A DNA stretch of 64,000 nucleotides from CAXXIC01 sp049315325 (GCA_049315325.1 JBMOKJ010000006.1:124001-188000); one strand, 5' to 3'. Positions 9,828 through 19,916 are shown, counted from the stretch's first letter. The notes: generated from the sequence alone by a model not told the origin. Translations and numbers: made by a program.

Positions 9828-10721
9828 ATGAACAGGATATTTGCTGCAGTATGTCTCGTCTTTCTGCCGTTGCTAGCTTCAGCGCAAGAATACAAGCTTG
9901 TGTGGGAAGACAATTTTAACGGGCCTGTCCTTAACAATAGCAAATGGACAGCCATGATCAACGGCGAAGGAGCCGGGAATCGGGAATTGCAATATTATCG
10001 CCGCGAAAATATCTCAATGGGTCGAGAGAAAACGACCAATGCAAAGTGTCTGATTATCACCGCAAAAAAGGAGAAATTCAAAGGCAGTAACTGCACTTCG
10101 GGTAGATTAGATACTGATAGGAAAATGACCTTTAAATACGGTAAAGTGGAAGCTCGTATCAAACTGCCTAAGACTGCAAACGGTTTGTGGCCAGCATTTT
10201 GGATGCTTGGTGCTGACCACAAGCAGGCTACATGGCCAAAATGTGGCGAAATCGACATAATGGAAATGGGCAAAAAGACAGGAATCGACAATGGTGTTCA
10301 GGACCGCTATTTCAATGGCGCATGTCATTGGGGCGAAGACTGGAACGGTGGCAAATACCCCAACAAAGGCATCTCAACCACCAATGCTTACAGTCTGCAG
10401 GATGGATTTCACACGTACACCCTCTTTTGGTCACCCGATTCAATCAAAATGTATTTGGATTTAGACAAATATCCGGCTGCAAAACCCTATTACACGTTAC
10501 CAATCATGGGTGAAGGCAAAGCAAATGAGACGTCACGTTACTTTCGGAAACCGTTTTACCTCATCTTTAATCTAGCTGTTGGAGGCACTTTCTCAGAAAT
10601 CTACGACATAGAGAAAATCACTGCATTAAAAGGTGGTGAGGCAAAAATGTATGTCGACTATGTGAGAGTTTATCAGAAATCAAACGGACAGCAAGAGATT
10701 TGTATTTCCAAAAGACAATAG
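9828..10721 (+). CDS. Secreted GH16 beta-glucanase without a T9SS domain
   Basis: A single-domain GH16 enzyme of 297 residues. Residues 1-20 form a signal peptide ending ASAQ. GEIDIMEMG holds E141, D143 and E146. The first 280 residues align almost without gaps to the GH16 domain of the gene at 3085, including YYRRENIS, KTANGLWPAFWM and FNGACHWGE. Unlike the other two GH16 proteins it ends shortly after the catalytic domain, so it is probably periplasmic or freely secreted rather than surface-anchored by type IX. That would fit a role trimming imported oligosaccharides. It starts 23 nt after the GH81 stop codon. Confidence 0.92.
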   Translation: MNRIFAAVCLVFLPLLASAQEYKLVWEDNFNGPVLNNSKWTAMINGEGAGNRELQYYRRENISMGREKTTNAKCLIITAKKEKFKGSNCTSGRLDTDRKMTFKYGKVEARIKLPKTANGLWPAFWMLGADHKQATWPKCGEIDIMEMGKKTGIDNGVQDRYFNGACHWGEDWNGGKYPNKGISTTNAYSLQDGFHTYTLFWSPDSIKMYLDLDKYPAAKPYYTLPIMGEGKANETSRYFRKPFYLIFNLAVGGTFSEIYDIEKITALKGGEAKMYVDYVRVYQKSNGQQEICISKRQ

Positions 10722-10764
10722 AATTTATAAGGATTTTTCGTGCATCTAACTACAAAAACACATT

Positions 10765-12189
10765 ATGGCAAATTACAAAACAGCACTAGAAGATAGAGTC
10801 CCTTTTGGCGAAAAAATCGCTTTCGGTTCGGGTCATTTAGCAAACCAATTGTTCCCCGCAGCATTGGGCGTTTTTATGGTTGTGTTGGTCATGTCTTTGA
10901 AAATGAATCCTATTCTGGCAGGCCTTTTGGGGGCATTACCTCGATTTTTGGATGCCATAATAGACCCAATTATGGGCTTTATTTCGGATAATACGAAATC
11001 GAAATGGGGGCGACGCAAACCCTATATTCTGGTAGGAGCCACCTTGTCGGGGCTTGCTTTTATGGTGATGTGGCAATTGTATCCGCAAAATTCAGAGATG
11101 TATAATTTCTTCTATTTTTTGATTGTGTCGATGTTTTTCTACATCGGTTACACCGTGTTTGCGGCACCACTCATCGGATTAGGTTACGAAATGACGTCGG
11201 ATTACAACGAGCGCACCCGTTTGATGGCTGTTTCTCAGTTTATGGGACAAATCGCTTGGATGATTGCGCCGTGGTTTTGGGTGATTATTTACGATAAATC
11301 CATTTACGATTCGGCACCCGAAGGAGCGAGAAATCTCTCGATTTGGGTAGGTGCTTTGTGTATGATTTTAGGTATAATGCCCGCACTTTTCAACAAAGAG
11401 AAGGTGGATATTGACAAAGAGAAACTCGCAGATTTGTCGGTAAAAGATTTGGCTGTCAACGCAAAAGAGTTTTTCCGAGGCATAAAACTCACCTTGAAAA
11501 ACAAGCCTTTCGTGAAACTTTGCGCTACTACGTTCTTGATTTTCAATGGCTTCCAGACTATTGCTCAATTTGCGTTTTTCATAATCGTCTATTATCTGTT
11601 TAATGGCGACACCAATGCTGCGGGAACGTGGCCAGCATGGTTTGGCACTATCAGTTCGGTGGCTACAGCATTTCTTGTCATCCCAATTGTCACCGCTATT
11701 TCGGTGAAAGTGGGTAAAAAGAACGCCTTTATCATCGCCACGCTGCTTTCGATGGTCGGTTATGCTCTCAAATGGTGGGGCTTTAATCCAGCAAATCCGT
11801 GGTTAATGTTCATGCCGATTCCTTTCCTTTCGTTCGGAATTGGAGGATTGTTTACGCTGATGATGTCGATGACAGCTGATGTATGCGACCTTGACGAACT
11901 CAACAACGGCGAGCGCCGCGAAGGAATGTTTGGTGCTGTTTATTGGTGGATGGTGAAACTCGGAACCGCAGCTGCGATGCTTCTGAGCGGAGTTGTTTTG
12001 CACTATATTGGCTTCGACGAATCAGTTAAAGTTCAAGCCGATTCGACGATTACCAACCTTCGGATTGCCGATATTGTGATACCAATTTTCAGCGGAATTC
12101 TTGCCATAATTGTGATTTGGAAATACGACATCACCGAAGCAAAAGCTTATGAAATTAAGGCGGCTTTAGCTGCTCGTCGCGAAAAGTAG
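10765..12189 (+). CDS. GPH-family sugar:cation symporter
   Basis: A 474-residue inner-membrane protein with about twelve hydrophobic segments. The family signature of the glycoside-pentoside-hexuronide symporters is visible as RFLDAIIDPIMGFISDNTKSKWGRRKPYI near residues 53-82, with the conserved aspartates and the GRRKP loop. The central loop around residue 210-235 is charged. It probably brings glucose, laminaribiose or short beta-glucan oligosaccharides from periplasm to cytoplasm, judged only by its neighbours. A second member of the same family follows at 13897. Confidence 0.85.
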   Translation: MANYKTALEDRVPFGEKIAFGSGHLANQLFPAALGVFMVVLVMSLKMNPILAGLLGALPRFLDAIIDPIMGFISDNTKSKWGRRKPYILVGATLSGLAFMVMWQLYPQNSEMYNFFYFLIVSMFFYIGYTVFAAPLIGLGYEMTSDYNERTRLMAVSQFMGQIAWMIAPWFWVIIYDKSIYDSAPEGARNLSIWVGALCMILGIMPALFNKEKVDIDKEKLADLSVKDLAVNAKEFFRGIKLTLKNKPFVKLCATTFLIFNGFQTIAQFAFFIIVYYLFNGDTNAAGTWPAWFGTISSVATAFLVIPIVTAISVKVGKKNAFIIATLLSMVGYALKWWGFNPANPWLMFMPIPFLSFGIGGLFTLMMSMTADVCDLDELNNGERREGMFGAVYWWMVKLGTAAAMLLSGVVLHYIGFDESVKVQADSTITNLRIADIVIPIFSGILAIIVIWKYDITEAKAYEIKAALAARREK

Positions 12190-12226
12190 AAGAAGAAAAA
12201 TTAAGTCAAAAAACGATTTGATCAAT

Positions 12227-13867
12227 ATGAGAGCGAAACTGTTCATTTTGTTTATTCAGCTGTTTGTTCTTTCCGGATTTATTCAGGCAAAGAATGTTAT
12301 TGAGTTGAAAGACAATTGGTATTATTTGAATGGAGAGAAATATTTCATCAAAGCCATTGGATACGAAATTGGTGCACGTCCGGGTCAGCATCCGTATCAG
12401 GGTAAAAGAGCCGACGATTTGGAGTTGCTGAAATTCGACCTCAAGGTGATAAAAGAGGCAGGATACAATACCATTCGCACCTGGAGCCAGTTTTCGGAAG
12501 CGCAATTAAAAGTTGCGCAAGCGTCTGGTTTAAAACTTATTATGGGCTTGGAGATTAATCCCGACGGCGACTACAGCGACCCGAAATTTGCGCAAGATTG
12601 CCAAACTAGCGTGTCGAAAGTGATGAGCTATGCCAAGAATTACGATTGCATCATCACCTATCTTGTGATCAACGAACCACAAACCGACCACATACACAAA
12701 GTATCGGGCAAAGCATTTATCAATCTAATGAAAACGCTGATAAATGTGATTCACGCCGAACATCATGGTATTCCGGTGACGCTTTCGGCCAATGCGATGA
12801 TCAGCGACTACATGGACGAAAGCATTTTCGATGTGTATGCCTACAACTGCTATGACCACAGCGAAGCGCAGACCGCAACAATGGGTTTCAAAGACTATAT
12901 CAAAGGGCTGAATCAGTTAAACGGGCTCGATAAACCATTCATTACCACCGAATTTGGCTATTCTGTTTCGCACAAAGGCTATGGTCGCTATGGCGGTCAG
13001 ACGCTGACAGAGCAAAGCGCAGGACTCATCTCGAACTACCGCGATTTGATGGATGCGGGAGCAGTTGGTATGTGCCCGTTCTACTACGCAGATGGTTGGT
13101 GGAAAGGCGGAGACCAAAACTACCACAACCCCGAACAGCCTGAAGAGTGGTTCGGCTTTTGGGGATACCGCGACGTGAATGACAAATTCGGTTCGCCTCG
13201 TCCGGTGTGGTTTGCCATGCGCGACTACATGAAGGCACTGATAATTAGTCCTAAAAATAAAGAAATCTATCAATCGGGTACTGTTCCTGTGGAGCTTTTC
13301 GTAGATAAAAATGTCCGAAAAGTCGTCGTAAAACTCAACGATAAAGAGTTGTATTCAAAGAATATAGCCAAAGAAGGCTATTTTTCAGACAACTTGAATT
13401 TGACGCCGAAAGGCATCGAATACATGGAACTCGCCTTCGAATTTTATGATAAATCGAATAAAGTAGTGAAGACTGAATCGATTCATATTCTTGTATCGAC
13501 CACGCCTTTCGATTTGCCAAAATTAACGATAGAAGTTACTCCAGACAAAGATTTGAACGATAGCAAAACCGCCACTGTAAAAACAAAAATCGAAACCAAA
13601 GATGGATTCAAAATCGGTGACGATTTGCGTGTCAGTTACAATACCCATTTGGGTTGGGAAGTCGGTCCACAAGCCACCGTATCTATCAAAGATCAATTGG
13701 CGCAGAAGTTGATTCAAACCGAACATACATTCTCCATTCCCGACAATTCGTGGATTGTGAATGCATCGGCTGGTGTCTCGGTTCAATATGGAAAATTCAC
13801 ATTCCGAATTCACGATCAGAAACTGATTTTCCGCGGTGATTGGGCAAAAGAAGTGGGTCGTAAATAA
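12227..13867 (+). CDS. Secreted clan-A TIM-barrel glycoside hydrolase, family uncertain
   Basis: The open frame begins at a TTG at 12218, but the ATG at 12227 is preferred because it opens directly into a signal peptide (MRAKLFILFI to IQA, 546 residues in total). The barrel has the two clan-A carboxylates: INEP with E150 as likely acid/base and FITTEFGY with E242 as likely nucleophile. Aromatic residues crowd the site (FYYADGWW, WFGFWGYRD). From about residue 345 the protein continues as Ig-like beta domains. Related proteins are often labelled GH2 TIM-barrel; GH158, which includes Bacteroides endo-beta-1,3-glucanases, is an alternative. A role on beta-1,3-glucan oligomers is inferred from context. 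Confidence 0.72.
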   Translation: MRAKLFILFIQLFVLSGFIQAKNVIELKDNWYYLNGEKYFIKAIGYEIGARPGQHPYQGKRADDLELLKFDLKVIKEAGYNTIRTWSQFSEAQLKVAQASGLKLIMGLEINPDGDYSDPKFAQDCQTSVSKVMSYAKNYDCIITYLVINEPQTDHIHKVSGKAFINLMKTLINVIHAEHHGIPVTLSANAMISDYMDESIFDVYAYNCYDHSEAQTATMGFKDYIKGLNQLNGLDKPFITTEFGYSVSHKGYGRYGGQTLTEQSAGLISNYRDLMDAGAVGMCPFYYADGWWKGGDQNYHNPEQPEEWFGFWGYRDVNDKFGSPRPVWFAMRDYMKALIISPKNKEIYQSGTVPVELFVDKNVRKVVVKLNDKELYSKNIAKEGYFSDNLNLTPKGIEYMELAFEFYDKSNKVVKTESIHILVSTTPFDLPKLTIEVTPDKDLNDSKTATVKTKIETKDGFKIGDDLRVSYNTHLGWEVGPQATVSIKDQLAQKLIQTEHTFSIPDNSWIVNASAGVSVQYGKFTFRIHDQKLIFRGDWAKEVGRK

Positions 13868-13896
13868 CTAAATTATTGATGTAAAAGTCTAAAAAC

Positions 13897-15252
13897 ATGC
13901 ACACTAACACACAAAAATTATCCATTAAAGAGAAAATTGGCTATGGATTAGGCGACACGGCATCTCATTTCGTGTGGGATATGGTGGGCTTTTGGCTCCT
14001 GTTTTTCTATACTGATGTTTACGGAATTTCGGCAGCTGCGGCTGGCACAATTATGCTCGTGGCTCGGTTTTGGGACATGGCGATTGATCCTGTCATTGGT
14101 GTCGTATCCGATCGCACGAATACCCGTTGGGGGAAATTCCGACCCTACATTTTGTTTGGTGCGGTTCCGTATGCCGTGTTAGCCATTCTTACATTCACAA
14201 CTCCAGATTTTGGTGAAACGGGTAAGATTATCTACGCCGGTGCTACTTATGTGCTGTTGATGACCGCTTATGCAGCCATCAATCTGCCCTATTCTGCTCT
14301 AGGTGCGGTGATGACAGACGATACATACGAACGTGCCGGACTGAATACCTATCGCTTTATTGCTGGTTTCACAGGGCAATTTATTGTCACCGGATTGGCA
14401 TTGACATTGGCAGAGTTTTTTGGAAATGGCAACAAAGCGCAAGGGTTTCAATACACCGTTTTGCTCTTTGCTGTGCTGAGTTTGATCTTCTTTTTCATCA
14501 CGTTTCAGACTACTAAAGAACGCGTGCAACCGCCTAAAGAGCAGAAAAACTCCCTCAAAGAAGACCTCACCAACCTATTTGCGAACAAAGCCTGGCGCAT
14601 TTTGGCGATCGTCGGAATCATCTCATTTATCATGTTTGCGATGCAAAACGCTGCTATTGCTTATTACTTTAAATATTATCTGGGTCGTGAAAACAATGTG
14701 CAACTTTTTAATGTGATTGGCACAGTCGCTTTGATTGTGGCTCTGCCGCTCTCGAAACCCTTGGCAAAACGATTTGGAAACAAAAACGTCTTTATCGGCA
14801 GTTCGCTCATTTCGGGTCTCTTTTTTATGCTGATTTATCTACCTGGGATCAACGATTTGACAACGATTTATGCCTTCAATATTATTGCCAAAATGGCCTA
14901 CGCCCCAGCTGTTCCGCTGCTGTGGACGATGATAGCCGATTCGGCTGATTACGGCGAATGGACTACTGGTCGACGTGCGACCGGACTCTATTTTTCGGCA
15001 GCTGTGTTTGCCCAAAAGGCAGGTTGGGGAATCGGTGCAGCCATTGCTGGATGGATTTTGACCGTTTCGCAGTTTGTGCCAAATGCGGTTCAATCGGATA
15101 CAGCTATCACCGGAATTAAGCTCCTCGTATCTGTCATTCCAGGCATTTTGTACATGTCGTGTGCGCTGTTTATGATTTTCTACAAAATTGACAGCAAGAC
15201 AACCGACATGATGAAGCGAGATTTGGATGCCAAACGCTTTTTAGAAAAATAA
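13897..15252 (+). CDS. Second GPH-family sugar:cation symporter
   Basis: A 451-residue, twelve-segment transporter with the same signature as the gene at 10765 (RFWDMAIDPVIGVVSDRTNTRWGKFRPYI near residues 53-81). The two differ enough that they are not recent duplicates, so they may serve different sugars or chain lengths. The gene sits 29 nt after the TIM-barrel hydrolase and 82 nt before the putative phosphorylase, the placement expected for an importer that feeds the phosphorylase. Substrate is inferred. Confidence 0.84.
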   Translation: MHTNTQKLSIKEKIGYGLGDTASHFVWDMVGFWLLFFYTDVYGISAAAAGTIMLVARFWDMAIDPVIGVVSDRTNTRWGKFRPYILFGAVPYAVLAILTFTTPDFGETGKIIYAGATYVLLMTAYAAINLPYSALGAVMTDDTYERAGLNTYRFIAGFTGQFIVTGLALTLAEFFGNGNKAQGFQYTVLLFAVLSLIFFFITFQTTKERVQPPKEQKNSLKEDLTNLFANKAWRILAIVGIISFIMFAMQNAAIAYYFKYYLGRENNVQLFNVIGTVALIVALPLSKPLAKRFGNKNVFIGSSLISGLFFMLIYLPGINDLTTIYAFNIIAKMAYAPAVPLLWTMIADSADYGEWTTGRRATGLYFSAAVFAQKAGWGIGAAIAGWILTVSQFVPNAVQSDTAITGIKLLVSVIPGILYMSCALFMIFYKIDSKTTDMMKRDLDAKRFLEK

Positions 15253-15334
15253 TTTTTTAATTCAAGGATAAAGTAGTTGAGCAGAGTTAACTATCTGATT
15301 TCTATTTGACTATTATTTAAAATTACTATTTAAA

Positions 15335-18300
15335 ATGAACGATTTATTTTTAGGAAAAAATCCATTGAACTCATTGAAACAGGATGTTTCAGGAGCGTTT
15401 GTACAAATTGATGGTGAGAAATTCTATCAGATAAAGAATTTCGATGCAATGCAGCCGTTCTTTATCAGTCTTGCCAGTGATTCCGACCATTGGATGTATA
15501 TCTCCAGTACTGGCGGGCTTTCTGCTGGACGGAAAAATCCTGACACCGCACTTTTCCCCTATTATACCGATGATAAAATCTCCGAATCGGGTGACATCAC
15601 TGGCAGTAAAACCATTCTGCACGTTTACAAAAATGGAAACCGCTATTTGTGGGAACCCTTCACCGATAAAAATAGAGGCGCATATCAGATTGAACGTACG
15701 ATTTCAAAATCGGTGGTTGGTAATAAGCTAATATTTGGCGAGAAAAATCTTGATTTAGGAATCACTTTCCATTATGGATGGATGAATTCTAATCTGTTTG
15801 GGTGGATTAAAAAAGGCTGGATTACCAATGATACTAACGAAGCAGTTGAGGTAGTTTTGTTAGATGGTTTGCAGAATGTGCTGCCGTCGGGCATCGATCG
15901 ATTAACCCAAAATGCGTATTCGACATTGGTTGATGGATACAAAAAGACCGAATTGATTGCTAATGCTCAGCTCGTTTTGTTCAGAATGGAGGCTATTCTT
16001 GTCGATAGAGCCGAACCAAGTGAGTCGCTTCGCGCTAATTCAATATGGTGTTATGGGTTGAATAATCCAGACTATCTGTTGAGCTCAAAGCAACTCAATA
16101 ATTTCCGTTCTGTGGATGAAATTTTACCTGAAACAGAAGCAAAAGGGGTTAGAGGTGCTATTTTTGTTCACGGCAAAATCTCATTAGGTCCAAATGCTTC
16201 CAAATCTTGGTATTTTGTTGCTGAACTTAATCAAGATGCTGCGAAAGTCAATAACTTGATCCATTTTATTCACACTGAAAAAAATATTGAAGCAGCATTG
16301 GTTGCCGATATTGACAAAGGAACAGCTACGCTGAAATCCATCGTATCTCAAGTGGATGGTGTGCAAAATTGTGCCGATGAACACGTTATGGCTCGACATT
16401 TTGCAAACACACTGTTCAATGCTATGCGTGGTGGTGTGTATAACGATAATTACACCATCGTTTCTGCAGATTTCACAAAACACGTGAAGCATTTTAATGT
16501 GAAAGTTTGGCAGCGAAACGGTGATTTCCTTGCCAATCTTCCTGTCGCAATTGAATATTCAGACCTCGAATTTTTGGTTCATAAACAAGCCGATGCAAAT
16601 TTGTACCGACTTTTCCAAGAATATCTTCCGTTGACATTCAGCCGCCGACACGGTGATCCGAGCCGCCCGTGGAATCTGTTCAATATCAATGTGAAAGATG
16701 AAAATGGGAACAAAGTGGTTTCGTATCAAGGCAACTGGCGCGATATTTTCCAAAACTGGGAAGCTCTTTCGCTTTCGTATCCGGCATACATCAACGGCAT
16801 CATCGCCAAATTCCTGAATGCTACGACAGCTGACGGCTACAACCCGTATCGGGTGACGAGCGAAGGCATCGACTGGGAGGTGATTGAGCCCGAAGATCCT
16901 TGGTCGAATATCGGTTATTGGGGTGACCATCAGATTATCTATTTGTTGAAATTAATGGAGGTTTCTCGTACCCATTTCCCTGACAAGCTTATTTCATGGT
17001 TGAACGAAGAGATATTTGCTTATGCCAATGTACCCTATCGTCTGAAAAGTTACAATGAAATCGTAAAAGACCCGAAAAACTCAATCCGATTCGATAGCCA
17101 ACTTCATCATAGTATTGAGAATTTGGTAACTGAATATGGTGCCGATGCCAAACTATTGATCAATAGCAAAAATGAGGTTGTCCTTGTTAGTCTGACGGAG
17201 AAAATTTTAGCAACATTGTTGTCGAAACTTAGCAATTTCATTCCCGAAGCTGGTATCTGGATGAACACGCTTCGTCCGGAATGGAACGATGCCAACAATG
17301 CCCTTGTCGGTCAGGGAACATCGATGGTAACGCTTTATTATATTCGCCGATTTGTCACTTTTTTGCAGGAAATTTACGCCAATTCGTCTGACGAAGCTTA
17401 CAGCTTATCGACTGAGATGCGCGATTTTCTACTAGGAATAAACGAAACATTAACCAGTCACTTTGTCTATTTGGGTCGAGGGTTTACGAATGAAACCAGA
17501 CGCAGTTTCATCGATGGAGTAGGTGGAGCAGGCGATCGCTATCGAATTCGTGCTTACAAAGGATTTTTAGGAGAAAAGACAACTGTCTCGAAATTAGAAC
17601 TGCTTGATTTCTTTTCGATAACACTTCGTTTTGTTGACCAATCTATTGTTGCCAATAAACGGACGGATAAGTTATTTCATGCGTATAACCTTATTTCATT
17701 CACAGATGGAAAGGCATCCGTACGCCACCTTTATGAAATGCTAGAAGGCCAAGTGGCTGTATTGAGTTCTGGAAAATTGACCGCTAGCGAGACTTTGGAT
17801 TTGCTCGATGCCTTGCGAAATAGTGCACTTTATCGAATGGATCAAGATAGTTATATCCTTTATCCGAATAAACGATTGCCCGACTTTTTAGAGAAAAACC
17901 AAATTCCTGCTGAGGTAATCCAACAAATACCATTGTTGTATAATCTTTTGGAAGCGGGAGATAAGAGCATTATCACAAATGATAAAAAAGGTCAATTTCA
18001 CTTTAATGCTGATTTTAATAATGTAAGTTTTCTGCGTAAAGCATTACAGAAATTAAAGGGAACATCAAAATTGAACATTACCGATACTGATATTCATGCC
18101 ATAGAAGACGTTTACGAACAAATATTTGACCATCAATCATTTACTGGTCGATCGGGTACTTTTTACAAATATGAGGGATTGGGCTGTATCTATTGGCACA
18201 TGGTCTCAAAATTGTTACTCGCAATTGGTGAGTCGATTACCAAAGCAAAAAATGAAAACGCGTCCGTAGAACTGATTGATAGACTTAAGGTGCATTATTT

Positions 18301-18730
18301 TGCTGTCAAAAGTGGAATTGGCGCTCATAAATCGCCTGCTGACTATGGTTCTTTCCCATTCGACCCCTATTCTCATACTCCTATGATGGCTGGTGTTCAA
18401 CAACCCGGTATGACAGGTCAGGTGAAAGAAGATATCATTAACCGATTCAATGAACTTGGTATCGTTGTTGAAGACGGAAAGATTCAAATAAACCCAGAAT
18501 TGCTCAATAAAGGAGAGTTTTTGGTTGATACGAATCGAGGAAATTCGCTCTCTTTTACTTATTGTAATACTCCTTTTGTCTATCTATTGGATGGGCATCA
18601 AGGTCTAGATATCCATTTAGAAAGTGGAGAAGTTGTTGTGGAAGAAAGCTATTGTTTGGAACAAAAATACAGTTATGCGATTTTCAATAGAACCAATCTG
18701 ATTGAAAAGGTTATGGTTCATTTGAGCTGA
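15335..18730 (+). CDS. Putative beta-1,3-glucan/oligosaccharide phosphorylase (GH94-like, probably GH149)
   Basis: A 1131-residue protein with no signal peptide, so it is cytoplasmic. The N-terminal 300 residues look like the beta-sandwich of GH94-clan phosphorylases (WMYISSTGG, RYLWEPF, HYGWMNSNLFGWIKKGWITN). The middle resembles an alpha/alpha barrel. The segment RPEWNDANNALVG holds D652 in a context like the catalytic aspartate of GH94 enzymes (GDWND). The C-terminus is beta-rich. GH149 beta-1,3-oligoglucan phosphorylases are about this long and occur beside GH16 and GH81 genes, which makes that the best guess; GH94 or GH161 remain possible. The reaction would release glucose-1-phosphate from imported oligosaccharides. 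It is the last gene before a strong terminator. Confidence 0.7.
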   Translation: MNDLFLGKNPLNSLKQDVSGAFVQIDGEKFYQIKNFDAMQPFFISLASDSDHWMYISSTGGLSAGRKNPDTALFPYYTDDKISESGDITGSKTILHVYKNGNRYLWEPFTDKNRGAYQIERTISKSVVGNKLIFGEKNLDLGITFHYGWMNSNLFGWIKKGWITNDTNEAVEVVLLDGLQNVLPSGIDRLTQNAYSTLVDGYKKTELIANAQLVLFRMEAILVDRAEPSESLRANSIWCYGLNNPDYLLSSKQLNNFRSVDEILPETEAKGVRGAIFVHGKISLGPNASKSWYFVAELNQDAAKVNNLIHFIHTEKNIEAALVADIDKGTATLKSIVSQVDGVQNCADEHVMARHFANTLFNAMRGGVYNDNYTIVSADFTKHVKHFNVKVWQRNGDFLANLPVAIEYSDLEFLVHKQADANLYRLFQEYLPLTFSRRHGDPSRPWNLFNINVKDENGNKVVSYQGNWRDIFQNWEALSLSYPAYINGIIAKFLNATTADGYNPYRVTSEGIDWEVIEPEDPWSNIGYWGDHQIIYLLKLMEVSRTHFPDKLISWLNEEIFAYANVPYRLKSYNEIVKDPKNSIRFDSQLHHSIENLVTEYGADAKLLINSKNEVVLVSLTEKILATLLSKLSNFIPEAGIWMNTLRPEWNDANNALVGQGTSMVTLYYIRRFVTFLQEIYANSSDEAYSLSTEMRDFLLGINETLTSHFVYLGRGFTNETRRSFIDGVGGAGDRYRIRAYKGFLGEKTTVSKLELLDFFSITLRFVDQSIVANKRTDKLFHAYNLISFTDGKASVRHLYEMLEGQVAVLSSGKLTASETLDLLDALRNSALYRMDQDSYILYPNKRLPDFLEKNQIPAEVIQQIPLLYNLLEAGDKSIITNDKKGQFHFNADFNNVSFLRKALQKLKGTSKLNITDTDIHAIEDVYEQIFDHQSFTGRSGTFYKYEGLGCIYWHMVSKLLLAIGESITKAKNENASVELIDRLKVHYFAVKSGIGAHKSPADYGSFPFDPYSHTPMMAGVQQPGMTGQVKEDIINRFNELGIVVEDGKIQINPELLNKGEFLVDTNRGNSLSFTYCNTPFVYLLDGHQGLDIHLESGEVVVEESYCLEQKYSYAIFNRTNLIEKVMVHLS

Positions 18731-18768
18731 CTTTGATTTAATTAAGCTGCTATAGTTTGATAATAAAA

Positions 18769-18816
18769 ATCCCCAACCATTTTTCTGATTATCAGTGTGG
18801 TTGGGGATCTTTTTTT
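18769..18816. terminator. Terminator between convergent glucan locus and LacI-type regulator
   Basis: An 11-bp perfect stem (ATCCCCAACCA at 18769-18779, complement at 18798-18808) is followed by seven T on the + strand and preceded by five A. It can therefore end the glucan-locus transcript and probably also the regulator transcript from the other side. Confidence 0.9.
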
Positions 18817-18860
18817 ACTTAATTAGGATAAAAACTTTAGCTATTTAAGCGTCAGTAATA

Positions 18861-19916
18861 CTAAATATATTCAACGTTTTCTTTTACTACAATATCAATT
18901 GGCATAAAATTAATTTTGTCCGTTTTTCGGTTGAAAAGAAGTTTTTCGGAAAGCACTTTAATGCCTAAATAACCTTGCTCTTCAGGTCGCTGACCAATCA
19001 AGAAGCTGATTTCGTCACGCAGTAAGCTTTCTCTATTTCGTTGAAGAATATCGTATCCGATGATTTTAATATCTGGACGGTTGATGCTGTTAAAATAGCT
19101 TGTTGCCACGTGTGCGAGAGAGTTGAAAACAACTACGCCTTTAGTGTTTGGGTGCTCAAGTAAAAATTTCTCAATCAGAACAATATTTTGCGCATGTTCA
19201 GTTGCGTTAAGACCGATCGGGTAAGCTTTGTTTGTCGCACGGTTCTCTGATAGATAGTTCAAAAAACCATTCTGTCGTACTGTTGTTTGGTTTGTCCCCA
19301 AATCTCCGACTCTGTATGTATGGAACATTGCCACTGTTGAATCTTTGTCAATAATAGACAGCAGTAGTTTTGCCGCAATTTGTCCACTACGAAATGAATC
19401 TTGACCAAAATATGAGATTGCATTTGTTCCTTCAATCATCGAATCCAAAAATACAAAAGGAATTTCCAATCTATCGATTTGTTCTATAAAGTCAAGAGAT
19501 TCTTGCGTAAATACTGGTGGAAAAAGAATACCATCTGGATTTCCCTTTAACGACTTTGCCAATGCTTCTTTGAAGCTCTCCCGATCGTATTGATCAAAGC
19601 TCAAAATATGAATATAAACATTGAGCATCGACATTTCGTCGTGAGCTTTACGTATTCCTTTCGACACATATTCCCAGTATTCATCTTCATTGAATGATGG
19701 GATGATGCAGATCAAGTGAGTTCTCTTCTTCTGCGCTAGAGCTGAAGCATATATATTTGGTTTGTAGTCTATTTGTGCAAGAGCCTCTTCGACTTTTTTC
19801 CTGCTTTTAGGAGAGACGTTGCCACGGTTGTGCAACACTCTGTCTACAGTCCCTTCGGATACACCAGCCAATATCGCAATGTCCTTTATCCTTGTTTTTT
19901 CAGGGCTCTTTTCCAT
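18861..19916 (-). CDS. LacI-family transcriptional regulator of the uronate cluster
   Basis: A 351-residue regulator with an N-terminal LacI helix-turn-helix (residues 9-30, KDIAILAGVSEGTVDRVLHN) and the hinge region near 50-60, followed by a periplasmic-binding-protein-like ligand domain (residues 65-345, including IKIIGYDIL). It is divergent from uxaC across a 316-nt spacer containing promoters on both strands and two palindromes, so it most likely controls itself and the uronate genes. A repressor released by a uronate or an intermediate is the usual pattern, but activation cannot be excluded. The glucan locus on its other side converges on it and is less likely to be its target. Confidence 0.9.
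   Translation of the reverse strand: MEKSPEKTRIKDIAILAGVSEGTVDRVLHNRGNVSPKSRKKVEEALAQIDYKPNIYASALAQKKRTHLICIIPSFNEDEYWEYVSKGIRKAHDEMSMLNVYIHILSFDQYDRESFKEALAKSLKGNPDGILFPPVFTQESLDFIEQIDRLEIPFVFLDSMIEGTNAISYFGQDSFRSGQIAAKLLLSIIDKDSTVAMFHTYRVGDLGTNQTTVRQNGFLNYLSENRATNKAYPIGLNATEHAQNIVLIEKFLLEHPNTKGVVVFNSLAHVATSYFNSINRPDIKIIGYDILQRNRESLLRDEISFLIGQRPEEQGYLGIKVLSEKLLFNRKTDKINFMPIDIVVKENVEYI

Noticed and set aside
1..18816. SusC/SusD pair expected for a Bacteroidota polysaccharide locus
   Set aside because: No TonB-dependent receptor or SusD-like lipoprotein is encoded in the visible part; they may lie left of the window.
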